DNA of 64,000 bases, from positions 372,001 to 436,000 of the forward strand of contig NZ_BJMM01000002.1 of the NCBI RefSeq assembly GCF_006539165.1. Reading direction: 5' to 3'. Both the position numbers and the translations under genes were made by a program. Source of the DNA: Streptomyces cacaoi. Lineage in GTDB: Bacteria; Actinomycetota; Actinomycetes; Streptomycetales; Streptomycetaceae. This document shows positions 44,827 to 53,594 of this stretch, one piece after another (within the stretch, counting starts at the first letter, position 1; each line of letters opens with the position of its first letter). The notes beneath the pieces were generated by a model. It worked only from the letters and a program-made list of their open reading frames with translations. It made no database searches and had not been told where the DNA came from.

Positions 44827-45672
44827 TCACTGCTGCGTCACGTGGTCCTTGAGGAGGACGAAGCCCTGGTTCGCTGCGGCGTGCAGGGGACCGTCCTCGG
44901 TGTAGAGCAGATCGGCGAACCCCACCGGCGCGTGGTAGCAGGCCAGTGACGAGGGGACACCGAGGATGCTCGGTGTATCGATGAAGAAGGGCAGTTCGTC
45001 GATGAGGTACTCCAGGGCCAGGGCAGTGGCGTCGCCGCCCGTGCCCCCCGGTTCCGCGCCGCCGTCCTCGGCGGACCCGGTTGCGGTTCCGGGGTCGCCC
45101 GGGGTCCCGGATGCGGCTGCCGCCACGGGGACGGCGCGGGCGGACAGGCTCCGGCAGAGGGCGCGGATCCGTCCGTCCATGGTCAGCGCGTTCCGGACGC
45201 GCAGATGCAGTTGCTCGTAGGCATCGGACCGCGCGAGGTCGGACAGCAGATGGGCGCGCCGGTGTTCCTCGGGGATCTCGCCGCGCTCCCACGCGCGGCG
45301 GACACGCCTGGGGACACAGGACACTTCGGTCCGCGCCTTCTTGCGCGCCGCCTGCTCCGGGTAGCCCTGGGCACGGTAGTTGGACGCCAGGGAGCGGTCG
45401 GGGACGATGACGTCCACCCGTCCGAAGGTGGCATGCGCCCAGCGGAACATCCGGGTGAGGGTGGGAATGCCGAAGTAGCCGTTGCCCGGGCTCACCCCGA
45501 TCAACAGGTGATCGGCGTCTTGCAGGATCCGACGGCAGTTGGGCGTGTACGGCAGCGGGGTGTGGCTGCCGGCCGATGGTGGCTGTGCGGCTGCGGGTGC
45601 GGGTGCGGGTGCGGGTGCGGGTGCGGAGGCGTGTGTGGCCATGGGGGTGGTCGTCGTGAAGGAATGCGGCAC
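44827..45672 (-). CDS. tRNA-dependent cyclodipeptide synthase (CDPS), NYH subfamily
   Basis: 281 residues. CDPSs hijack two aminoacyl-tRNAs to build a cyclic dipeptide. Compared from memory with AlbC: catalytic Ser and Asn40 equivalents in IGVSPGNGYF; Tyr178 and Glu182 equivalents in EYLIDELPFF; IDTPSILGVPSSLACYH carries the Tyr202-His203 pair. These assign the NYH group. A disordered (AP)n N-terminus comes from a hexanucleotide repeat, and a Gly/Ala/Thr-rich insert of about 35 residues (GTPGDPGTATGSAEDGGAEP and on) interrupts the region before the YLxxE helix. GTG 45672 has AAGGG six bases upstream; ATG 45642 is an alternative. First gene of a two-gene unit with the P450. Amino acids used are not predictable with confidence. 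Confidence 0.92.
   Translation of the reverse strand: MPHSFTTTTPMATHASAPAPAPAPAPAAAQPPSAGSHTPLPYTPNCRRILQDADHLLIGVSPGNGYFGIPTLTRMFRWAHATFGRVDVIVPDRSLASNYRAQGYPEQAARKKARTEVSCVPRRVRRAWERGEIPEEHRRAHLLSDLARSDAYEQLHLRVRNALTMDGRIRALCRSLSARAVPVAAAASGTPGDPGTATGSAEDGGAEPGGTGGDATALALEYLIDELPFFIDTPSILGVPSSLACYHAPVGFADLLYTEDGPLHAAANQGFVLLKDHVTQQ
45593..45622. repeat. Five tandem GCGGGT hexamers inside the CDPS N-terminus
   Basis: Encodes an alternating Ala-Pro stretch near residue 20. Copy number could vary by slippage without a frameshift, because the unit is six bases. Confidence 0.85.
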
Positions 45673-46910
45673 AGGGGACCCTTCGGATGTGTGCGAATGG
45701 GGCTCTGCTCGGTTGTGGACGTACGTGACCGCGCCGCCCGTGACGTGGGGGACGGCGAACGGAGGTGCTGGGCGGACCGCCGGATCGGCCCGGATCGCGG
45801 AGACTCACCCCTGCGGAGCCGCCACAGCGGCGGCAGCCTTCTCGACGGCGTGCGCCCCGCGTCGGCGCGCACCGTGGAGCAACTCGACGGTTTCCACGTG
45901 CCGTTGCGGCCTCCCCGTGCTGCTGCGGCGCGGGCCGTGACCTGTTGGGCCTCGTCGGGTACTGCGGACCGCGGACCGCGGTGTCGCGGACGCCGCCGGG
46001 GCGCGGAAGCCGTCCTCCTCCAGCGGCTTCAGGGCGCGCTGCGCGCCGTCCACGTACCGGCGGACCGGTGGGAGGGCGGGCCGTCCATCAGTCCTTACGC
46101 GCTGCTCGGCAGAGGCCGGTCACCGGGGCGAGGCCCTCGGCCCTGCCGGGAGACCGCGTCGGTCGGTCGAATCATGGTGGCCGGGACAGGGCCCGGGTTC
46201 ATCGGGGGATCGGCAGCCGGGCGCGCGGCGTGGCTGTCCGGGAGCCGAGGCCCCGTACGGGACGGCGATCGGGGGCGGCAGCTCGGGCAAGCGTCACGGA
46301 AATCCTCTCAACGTGCCTGTACGCAGGCTCGGTTGGTTCGGTGTGCGCGAATTCGAGTATCCGGCAACTTTCCTCGCTCCGAGCCGTTTTCCTTTCTGCC
46401 GGAGAGGGGTTGAGCAGAATCGAGTCATTGTCGAGGCGGCCGCTGCGGCTGCTCGGCCGCCCCTTTCCGGCCGCCCCACCGGACCCACCGGCCGCGCTGC
46501 CGCCCTCGCGTTCGGCTCGGCAGCAGCGGGCTTGTGCCGGACGGCCGTTGGCCGCGGCTCGTCGGTTCGCTGCCGTGCCCGTCACTTCCCGGCCGCGCGA
46601 CGGTCGGCGGAAGACGTCCGAATCCCGTGAGAGGCCGCTGCGATGTCGGCGGTGGATCCGGACCGGGTGCGGGCGCGGTTCAGCCTGCGAAAACCCGGGT
46701 GCCTGGTGAAATGACCCCTGCTGTTCATCAGTCGGCAACCGATCCGGAGGAGCGACGGGCGGGGCATCTCCGGGCCGGGCGGCTGCGCGGCAACTGCCGG
46801 GCCCACGCTGCTGTGTGTGCCCGGGACGGCGGCAGGGGCGGTCTTCCCCGGACACGGGCCCGCACTGGAGCGGGCCTCGTGCGTTCCAGGGGCGGGCCCG
46901 GTCCGGTCTG
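45673..46910. other. 1.24-kb gap without a convincing gene, upstream of the CDPS
   Basis: Should contain the promoter of the CDPS-P450 genes, though no clear -35/-10 was found. Two patches look faintly coding on the minus strand: 45805-46053 (82 codons from GTG, high GC at third positions, no homology recognised) and 46270-46460, which has lower GC and a frame with natural-looking composition but no start. These may be remnants of a lost gene. 46300-46450 is notably AT-richer than its surroundings. Confidence 0.4.
46857..46876. terminator. Probable terminator of the PQQ-propeller kinase gene
   Basis: GGCCCGC-ACTGGA-GCGGGCC: a perfect 7-bp stem with a 6-base loop, 35 bases beyond the stop at 46911. 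Confidence 0.45.
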
Positions 46911-49178
46911 CTACCCCTCGACCGCGTACAGAGCCGTGTCGGAGCGGAAGTAGACGGTCCCCCTGGACGCGACGGGTGTACTGACAGGGCGTTTCCCGTC
47001 AGCGGTGAATTCCCACTTCTTTTCGCCGCTTTTGGTGTCCAGTGCATGCATGACGGAGTCACCGCCGATGTAGGTCACCCCGTCGACGGTTCTGGCACGC
47101 GACGAGCCCACCTCGACGGCCATTTTGAACGTCCATGTCACCTTGCCGCTCTTCGGGTCCACTGCCCTGATGTCCGCGGGACTGCTGATCAGCATCATCC
47201 CGAATTGCGGGATGTAATGGACTGCTACACCGTCAGGGTAGGGGAGACGGAGGTTCCATTTCTTACGGCCTGTGTTCGCGTCGAACGCTTGCAGTTCTTG
47301 TTCCGTCATCACACAAGCAAGGCCGCCCGCAACCGCCAGATCGAAGTCCCGGACATCCCCCGCTGCGGATGCTCCGCGCCCCGCGATGACGTTCCAGTGC
47401 TCGCCCCCGGTTCGCGTCCCCAGGGCGTACAGTCGATTTCCGATGACGATGAACAGCTTCCCATCGGCGATGACGGGCGTACTGGAAAGATCAGTGAGGG
47501 AGCGTCGCCATCTCTCCTTGCCGGTGCGGGAGTCCATGGTGTGGAGAATCTGCTCGGTGCGCACGTAAACGGTTCCGCTGTTCAGCACCAGATCCACTGT
47601 GGCTCCCGCCTCGTCGCCCCCGATCTTCCTCTCCTTTATGCTTTCACCGGTGGAGGCTGACAGAAGGAAGAGGTTGCCTTCTCCGGCAAGGCAGACCACG
47701 TCGTTATCGAATTCCGTCACGAGTGGATCGGATGAATCCGTGACCATAGGGAAAAAACGGCCCCAAGCCTTCCTTCCCTTGGATACGTCAACAGCTTCGA
47801 TCCTGTTGGGCATGGCCATGTAGGCGAACTTTCCGGTGCCGCCCATGAATTCCGAAGTGTTATCGATTCTGTATGCCCACTCGCGTTTCCCGTCAGTCGT
47901 CCTCACGGCAACCAGACGAGAGTCATCCGTATACAAGAGCTTGTCGGGAGGCAGGAGTTCGGGGTCGCTGTTGTCGCCGCCGCGGATCTTCCGCATCCAG
48001 CGGCTCTCGGTCGATCCGAGACCGCCCGACCGGTCGCCCGCAGTGGATCCTCCGTTGTCGCGCAACTGCCAACCGGTGATACCGAGAGCGCCGGCAACGG
48101 CGGCACCGCCGCTCAACAGCAGCCACCTGCGGGTGGGAGTACCCCGCCCCGTTGATTCCTTCGGAGAGTTCCCCTGTGCCGAGGCGGGGAGCGAGCCGTC
48201 GGAGGAGGCCGCCGGCCCGGCTCCCGGGGCCCCGGTACGGGTCTCCTCCTCGGACAGCGACGGAAGCGGAACGTGCGGAACCTCCGGGAGAGCGGCGATC
48301 GTCGCGGCGACGGGCGCCGGCACCCAGTCGTTCCCCGCCAGGACGGAGGCGATGTCGTCGCTGCCTCCGGCGTCCTGAGCGAGCTGGTCCAGCAGGGCGG
48401 CGGCGGTGGGGCGCTGCCTCTCGTCCTTCGAGAGACAGCGGGACACCACTTCCGCCAAGGACCGCGGCAGGCGGCTGAGGTCGGGGGCCTCATAGGCGGT
48501 CCGGAAGCAGAGCACGGGCAGTGTCCCGGTCCCGAACGGGCCGACGGCCGTGGCGGCGAAGGTGAGGACCGCTCCCAGGGCGAAGATGTCGCTGGCCGGG
48601 CCGATCCGTTGGCCGAGGACCTGCTCCGGAGACATGAAACCGGCCGAGCCCAGGATCACCCCGGACTGGGTGAGCGCCGTGGCGTCGCCCATCACCGAGA
48701 TCCCGAAGTCGATCACCCGGGGCCCGTCCGGGGCGAGGAGGATGTTCGACGGTTTCAGATCCCGGTGCACCACACCCGCGAGGTGGATGGCATGCAGGGC
48801 TTCAGCCAGCCCGGCACCGAGCGCGACAACCGACCTCTCCGGCCAGGCCCCGTGAGCGGCGACGGCCTCGGTGAGCGGTGTGCCACGTACGAACGCGGTC
48901 GCCAGCCACGGTGTCCGCGCCGTCGGATCGGCATCGACCACCGCGGCGGTGTAGGCGCCGTTCACCTGCTGCGACGCGGCGGCTTCCCGCTCGAAGCGGC
49001 GTCGGAACTCCGGGTCGTCGGCCAACTCCGGACGCACCACCTTCACGGCAGCGACGCGTCCGCTCCGAGAGCGCCCCAGATAGACGCTGCCCATCCCACC
49101 CGCACCCAAGCGCGCCAGAATCCGGTAGGGACCCACCTGCTTCGGATCCTCCGGGGTTGTCGGCTTGAACGTCTCCAC
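46911..49178 (-). CDS. Membrane Ser/Thr protein kinase with PQQ-like beta-propeller sensor
   Basis: 755 residues. Kinase domain (residues 17-275): LGAGGMGSVYLG glycine loop, AAVKVVRPEL Lys, VVHRDLKPSNILL catalytic loop, VIDFGISVMG (DFG), GSAGFMSPEQ. A Ser/Pro-rich linker, one membrane helix RRWLLLSGGAAVAGALGITG, then an extracellular repeat domain with blocks such as VRTTDGKREWAYRI, MDSRTGKERWRRSL, ALDTKSGEKKWEFT: PQQ-like propeller blades. It probably senses an outside ligand and phosphorylates cytoplasmic proteins. GTG 49178 is used (METFKPTTPEDPKQVGPYRI). Base composition is clearly less GC-rich across the propeller than the kinase domain. Confidence 0.9.
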   Translation of the reverse strand: METFKPTTPEDPKQVGPYRILARLGAGGMGSVYLGRSRSGRVAAVKVVRPELADDPEFRRRFEREAAASQQVNGAYTAAVVDADPTARTPWLATAFVRGTPLTEAVAAHGAWPERSVVALGAGLAEALHAIHLAGVVHRDLKPSNILLAPDGPRVIDFGISVMGDATALTQSGVILGSAGFMSPEQVLGQRIGPASDIFALGAVLTFAATAVGPFGTGTLPVLCFRTAYEAPDLSRLPRSLAEVVSRCLSKDERQRPTAAALLDQLAQDAGGSDDIASVLAGNDWVPAPVAATIAALPEVPHVPLPSLSEEETRTGAPGAGPAASSDGSLPASAQGNSPKESTGRGTPTRRWLLLSGGAAVAGALGITGWQLRDNGGSTAGDRSGGLGSTESRWMRKIRGGDNSDPELLPPDKLLYTDDSRLVAVRTTDGKREWAYRIDNTSEFMGGTGKFAYMAMPNRIEAVDVSKGRKAWGRFFPMVTDSSDPLVTEFDNDVVCLAGEGNLFLLSASTGESIKERKIGGDEAGATVDLVLNSGTVYVRTEQILHTMDSRTGKERWRRSLTDLSSTPVIADGKLFIVIGNRLYALGTRTGGEHWNVIAGRGASAAGDVRDFDLAVAGGLACVMTEQELQAFDANTGRKKWNLRLPYPDGVAVHYIPQFGMMLISSPADIRAVDPKSGKVTWTFKMAVEVGSSRARTVDGVTYIGGDSVMHALDTKSGEKKWEFTADGKRPVSTPVASRGTVYFRSDTALYAVEG

Positions 49179-49463
49179 ACCCGTACCCTTCTCAACTCCC
49201 CGCAGTCGAGAGGGGGTTGAGACCCCCCTGGCCCGGCGGGCGAGAGCTGGCGCGCACACTGTATCGATCACGCATTCCCCGTGACTGTCGCCCTCGGTCT
49301 TCCCAGGCCGGCGAAACGGACAACTCCCCGTCCGCCGGCCGGGGGGGGGCGGTCCGTCGTACGGAAGGGTAGGCCGGTGTCAGCGCGGCATGAGGTGAGT
49401 CACCTGGTCAGAGGCCGTTGCTCAGCACTCGATGACGTTCACCGCACCGCAGGGCACACGCCC

Positions 49464-50466
49464 TCAGTTGCCCATCAGCACGCCGAAGACCGCGAGCCAG
49501 CACAGGCCGACGAGGAGCGGCAGCAGGACCATGATCGTCCCGGTTGGCGAGATCTTCAGATAGGTGCCGCCGGGGTCCGTGGCGCGCCAGGACACTATCC
49601 GCTGGCCGCCGTGCCAGGCCATGTCCTCTTCGAGGTCGGTCACCGCGCTCTTGCGTGCGAGCAGATACCGCCGTCCGAAGCGCAGCATCTGGGAGAAGGC
49701 CACCGAAACCCCGAAGCCGATGATCGCGATGATCGAGGCCAGGGCTTCTCCCGGAGTGCCCCCCGCCCGCGCCCTCCTTGCCGAGTGCGAACGCGGTGGC
49801 GGCGGCGAGGCCGGCAGTGATGTAGAAGAAGTTGTTCAGCTTCTGCCAGTTGGTGTTGTCCTCGTGTTTGTAGAGGTCCACGGCGATCGCGTACTGGACT
49901 TGCAGCATCGCCTCTCGCGGCTTGCGCCATACCCACACGACCCGCTGTCTGCCGTCCGGCGGCGTCAGTTGGGTCAGTTCCTGGAAGCCGAGTTTGTGGT
50001 GGAAGCGGGAGGACGCTTCGTTGGGCGGGTCGTTGACGACGGCCGCGATGACGGGGCTTTCCTGCCAGTGTTCCAGCACGCGGTAGTAGAGCATGGAACC
50101 GATCCCGAGGCGCGCGGCTCCCCGTGCCACGCAGACCTGCTTGATCACGAGGAAGCCACCCAGCGTGATCTTGATCCGGTGGTTCAGCCACTCGTCCGGC
50201 TCCAGCTGGTCGGAGGTGTAGGCGAGCAGGAACGCGAGCACTTCTCCGCCCTTGACCGCCACGTAGAACTGCTCGGCTGTCCCCAGCCGTGCACGGTAGT
50301 CGGCCTCGGTGTACGCGGACACCAGAAAGCCGCTCTCCGTCGCTCCCGTATCCGTCCTGTCGGTCGTGCTCAGATTCCGCGACTCGGCGAGCCGGACGAT
50401 CTGCTGAAGATGCTCCTCGCCCGCTCGTACGATCTCGACCTGTTCGTCCAACGGAGCATCGACCAT
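49464..50466 (-). CDS. GNAT acetyltransferase fused to a C-terminal multi-TM domain, frameshifted
   Basis: Residues 1-170 are a GNAT domain (VIKQVCVARGAARLGIGSML acetyl-CoA loop, SSRFHHKLGFQEL). It continues into DLYKHEDNTNWQKLNNFFYI and a first membrane helix. A run of six C (49759-49764) then shifts the frame. With one base fewer the protein reads on as TPGEALASIIAIIGFGVSVA, FGRRYLLARKSAVTDLEEDM and a last helix before TGA at 49464, about 333 residues in all. Uncorrected, the frame ends at 49408 with an Arg-rich tail. The TM1-TM2-basic-helix layout recalls the SLATT effector fold, but this is a guess. A sequencing error or a slippery tract could explain the shift. Confidence 0.75.
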
Positions 50467-50991
50467 CCCCCTTCCCCCTTCCGCGCACTCGCGTACTTCG
50501 GCGAGCCCAACGTACCCCGGGCGGCGGGGAATTGGAGGTGTTCGCGCCGACCTCCGGGGTCGTTCCCTTCTCTGTGGAGGCCCGTTCGAAGAGGGCCGGG
50601 GGCGGCTCGGCGGGCCGGGCGGCCTCGTGGACGTCGAGCAGTGCCGGCGGGTCGGTGAGGTCCGCGTCGCGGAGGAACAGGTTCGGGGCAGGCGACGGCG
50701 TCGGTCCGGTGCCGGGTGGGTGCCGTCGGGCGCCGCCGAGAGCCGGGCCGAGGACCTGCGCCCTCGCCGCGACGGTGACGTTGACGCCCAGCACGGTGGG
50801 CGGACGGCGGGCGGGGAAGGCGTCGGTCAGCGGGCCAGGACGCTCTCGCGCACGCTGCGCGCATAGGCGGGGGCCGGCCCGCGCGAGGCCCTCGTCGGTC
50901 AACACCGCCAGCCGGCCCCGCTCGTCGCCCTCGGGCACCTCGCGGCGAAGGCGCGGAAGACCCGTAGAGGCGCCGGCGCCCGCCCCGCCCG
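50467..50991. other. 525-base gap with degraded coding sequence
   Basis: No intact gene. On the minus strand, codon-like composition persists with scattered familiar patches, including the MarR-like remnant listed separately and a segment near 50590-50690 (RDADLTDPPALLDVHEAARP) of unknown origin. Confidence 0.45.
50826..50952 (-). pseudogene. Remnant of a MarR-family regulator
   Basis: LRREVPEGDERGRLAVLTDE GLARAG resembles the wing and following helix of MarR proteins. In the next frame AYARSVRESVLAR continues the usual helix, so a frameshift separates them. No start or recognition helix survives. It lies just beyond the stop of the MFS gene. Confidence 0.45.
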
Positions 50992-52440
50992 TCAGGAACC
51001 CCGCGTCAGGGTCTCCAGGGAGCGCCCCTTCGTCGCGGTGGACAGTGTGAGGGTGAGGACGCAACCGGCGGCGAGGACCAGGCAGATGAGGCTGAAGACG
51101 CCGGTGAACCGGAGGGAGGTGTACATCGTGCCGATGAGCAGGGGTGCGACGATGCCGCCGATCCGGCTGAACGCGTCCGATGTGGCGGCGGCCATGGACC
51201 GCAGCTGGGTCGGATAGACCTCCGGCAGATATGTGTACAGCGGAGCGTAGAGGCCGTTGAGGAAGAAACCGAGGAGCAGGCTGAGGACGAGGACCGACAG
51301 ATCGGTCTGTGCCTGGGAGACGAGGTAGGCGCACAGCGTCGACGCGGCCAGACAGGACACGATGGACCACTTGCGGTCCGTCCGGTCGGCGAGCCGTGCG
51401 GCCGGGTAGTAGCCGAGCACCTGGGCGATCTCGACCATCAGTGCGTAGCCGAAGCTGTCGGTGATGCTCATGCCCCGGTCGAGCAGCATGCTGGGCAGGA
51501 ACGTCAGGAACCCGTAGTACGCGAAGCTGGCGACGAAGAACATGCTCCACACCACGACGGTCTGCCGCAGACAGGGGCCGCGCCACAGCCCGGCGAACTG
51601 GGCGGCCGCGCCGAGGTCCTCGTCGCGCCCGGCGGCCTCCGGCGGTTCGGGCGCGGGCAGTGGCGCGCCGGTGCGTGCGCGTACCGCGTCCTCCAGCACG
51701 GTGACCACGGCCTCCGCCTCGTCGTCGCGTCCCTTGAGCAGCAAGTAGCGCGGTGACTCGGGCAGTCGGCGCCGCCACCACAGGGCGAGGATCACGGGCA
51801 GGCCGACGACGACCAGCCCCCAGCGCCAGCCGTGGTCGAACCGGGCGACCACGAACGTGCCCACCAGCGCGGCCAGTACGTACCCCAGGCCGAAGAAGCC
51901 GGCGAGGGAGCCGACATAGGCGGCGCGCTTGGCGCGCGGCGCGAACTCGGCCAGGTACGGGATCACGATGTTGACGTTCACGCCCACGCCCACCCCCGCG
52001 AGGAAGCGCAGGACCAGCAGGAGCCCGTAGTCCGGGGCGGCGGCCGACAGCAGCGTGCAGCCGCTGTAGAGGACGAGAGACCACAGCAGCAGGGGCTTGC
52101 GGCCCACCCGGTTCCCGAGGAGCGCCAGCGACAGGTCGCCGACGAGCGCCCCGGCGAGCGTCGCGCTTGCGATCATGCCCTGCTCACTGCCGCTGAGCGC
52201 GAACGCCGTGGTGATCAGCGGCAGCAGGAAGGACATGATGCCCAGGTCGAGCCCGTCCAGGGTGGTGCTGAGGCCGCCCTGAGTGAGGATGCGGCCCTGC
52301 ACCCATGTCATGGGAAGCCGGTCGATACGGGCGGTGAGCCGGGCGGCGCGTGCGTCCCTTCCGTCCGGTGGTGGCGCCGCGCCGGGGTCCGGCTCCTGCG
52401 CCGGTTTGCGCGGCATGTTCGCGGTCTGCTCAGATGTCAT
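50992..52440 (-). CDS. MFS transporter of the sugar/aromatic-acid symporter type
   Basis: 482 residues, twelve membrane helices. Seen: DGLDLGIMSFLLPLI in helix 1 (the Asp typical of aromatic-acid and sugar symporters), GNRVGRKPLLLWSLVLYSG (loop 2-3 signature), RFLAGVGVGVNVNIVIPYLA, RRRLPESPRYLLLKGRDDEA (PESPR motif) and LPEVYPTQLRSMAAA. Proton-coupled uptake is likely. ATG 52440. Last gene of the 652-aa unknown/234-aa unknown/M19-like operon after a 119-bp gap, so it probably imports the compound that operon degrades. Confidence 0.9.
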   Translation of the reverse strand: MTSEQTANMPRKPAQEPDPGAAPPPDGRDARAARLTARIDRLPMTWVQGRILTQGGLSTTLDGLDLGIMSFLLPLITTAFALSGSEQGMIASATLAGALVGDLSLALLGNRVGRKPLLLWSLVLYSGCTLLSAAAPDYGLLLVLRFLAGVGVGVNVNIVIPYLAEFAPRAKRAAYVGSLAGFFGLGYVLAALVGTFVVARFDHGWRWGLVVVGLPVILALWWRRRLPESPRYLLLKGRDDEAEAVVTVLEDAVRARTGAPLPAPEPPEAAGRDEDLGAAAQFAGLWRGPCLRQTVVVWSMFFVASFAYYGFLTFLPSMLLDRGMSITDSFGYALMVEIAQVLGYYPAARLADRTDRKWSIVSCLAASTLCAYLVSQAQTDLSVLVLSLLLGFFLNGLYAPLYTYLPEVYPTQLRSMAAATSDAFSRIGGIVAPLLIGTMYTSLRFTGVFSLICLVLAAGCVLTLTLSTATKGRSLETLTRGS

Positions 52441-52559
52441 GGCCCGTCGGCCTTTCGCTGGGAGGGCGGCCCGCCCGATGCCGTGGAGCAAGGGCCGCCC
52501 GTCGGTGGGCGGGTGGAGGGCCGGGCGGCCCGTTGCCGCGGACCGCCCGGCCACGCGGT

Positions 52560-53594
52560 TCAACTGCCGTCGCCGTCCCCGGTCTTGAGGACGGAGGCGT
52601 AGAGGCGCAGCCAGTTGCCGCCGACCACCGCGTGCGCCTCGTCGCGGGTGAAACCGGTCGCGACGAGCCCGTCGGCGACCCGGGCGAGACCGGAGGCGTC
52701 GGCCAGCCACTCGCCGGTCCCGGTCGCGCTGGCGGGAGGCGAGCCCAGGTCGGCGCCGCGCTGCTCGCTGCGTGTCCAGCGGCCCTTGCGCATCCACGCG
52801 AACTCGGCCGCCCCGGCCTTGGGGCTCAGGTCCGTGCCGATGGCGACGTGCCGCACACCGACCAGCTCGACGGTGCGTGCCACCATCGCGCACCAGTCGT
52901 CCAGGGTGCGCGCGTAGCGTCCGCAGAGGGAGCCGTACGTGGCGAGGCCCACGACTCCGTCCCGTGCGGCGAGCGCCTTGAGCGTGGCGTCGTCGGCGTT
53001 GCGCGGATGGTCGTAGAGGGAACGGGGGTTGGCGTGGGTGAGGACCACCGGGAGCGCCGAGTGCTCGATGGCGTCCCGCCGGGTGCGTTCGCCGGAGTGC
53101 GAGAGGTCGACGAGCATGCCGACCGCGTTCATCTCGCGCACCACTTCGCGGCCGAAGCGGGTGAGACCGGGGTCGGTCTCCTCGTAGCAGGAACCCCCGA
53201 ACTCGGTGTTGTTGTTGTACGTCAGCTGCATGACGCGCAGCCCCATGGCGTGGAAGTGGCGGACGAAGCCGAGCCGGCCCTGGAGCGGGCTGGCGTTCTG
53301 TGCCCCCAGGAGGATGGCGGTCCGGCCCGTCTCGTGCGCCCGCTCGATGTCGCCGACGGTCCGCGCCGGCAGGACCAGATCGGCGTTGGCGTCGAGGAGG
53401 TCGTTCCAGGCGGCCAGCGCGTCCATGGTTTCGATCGCGTCCTCCCAGAACGCGACGGTGGCCGTCGCGCAGGTCACGCGGCCCGCGCGCAACTGCTGGA
53501 AGACGTCGCGGTCGTAGGGTCCGCACTGGAGCCCGTCGATGACGAGCGGTGTGTCCGTCGTCCGGGCGGCGGTGGCGGCGGTGGTGGCGGTCAC
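52560..53594 (-). CDS. M19 (membrane dipeptidase)-like protein lacking part of the metal site
   Basis: 344 residues with the renal-dipeptidase fold pattern. Retained: VGMLVDLSHSGERTRRDAIE (His), VVLTHANPRSLYDHPRNADD (His) and HVAIGTDLSPK (Asp). Lost: the opening His-x-Asp pair is LVIDGLQCGPYD, and the bridging Glu position reads LLGAQNASPLQG with Gln. A classical two-zinc dipeptidase mechanism is therefore unlikely. A one-metal hydrolase, lyase or cyclase on a non-peptide amide is possible. GTG 53594 overlaps the previous stop (GTGA), so it is tightly coupled to the 234-aa unknown. Confidence 0.82.
   Translation of the reverse strand: MTATTAATAARTTDTPLVIDGLQCGPYDRDVFQQLRAGRVTCATATVAFWEDAIETMDALAAWNDLLDANADLVLPARTVGDIERAHETGRTAILLGAQNASPLQGRLGFVRHFHAMGLRVMQLTYNNNTEFGGSCYEETDPGLTRFGREVVREMNAVGMLVDLSHSGERTRRDAIEHSALPVVLTHANPRSLYDHPRNADDATLKALAARDGVVGLATYGSLCGRYARTLDDWCAMVARTVELVGVRHVAIGTDLSPKAGAAEFAWMRKGRWTRSEQRGADLGSPPASATGTGEWLADASGLARVADGLVATGFTRDEAHAVVGGNWLRLYASVLKTGDGDGS

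Noticed and set aside
45805..46053. 82-codon minus-strand frame upstream of the CDPS
   Set aside because: Fair third-position GC but no motif, no ribosome-binding site and no recognisable fold; kept only as a remark on the gap.
46313..46630. 105-codon plus-strand frame
   Set aside because: Arg-rich composition, no ribosome-binding site; lies in the decayed gap.
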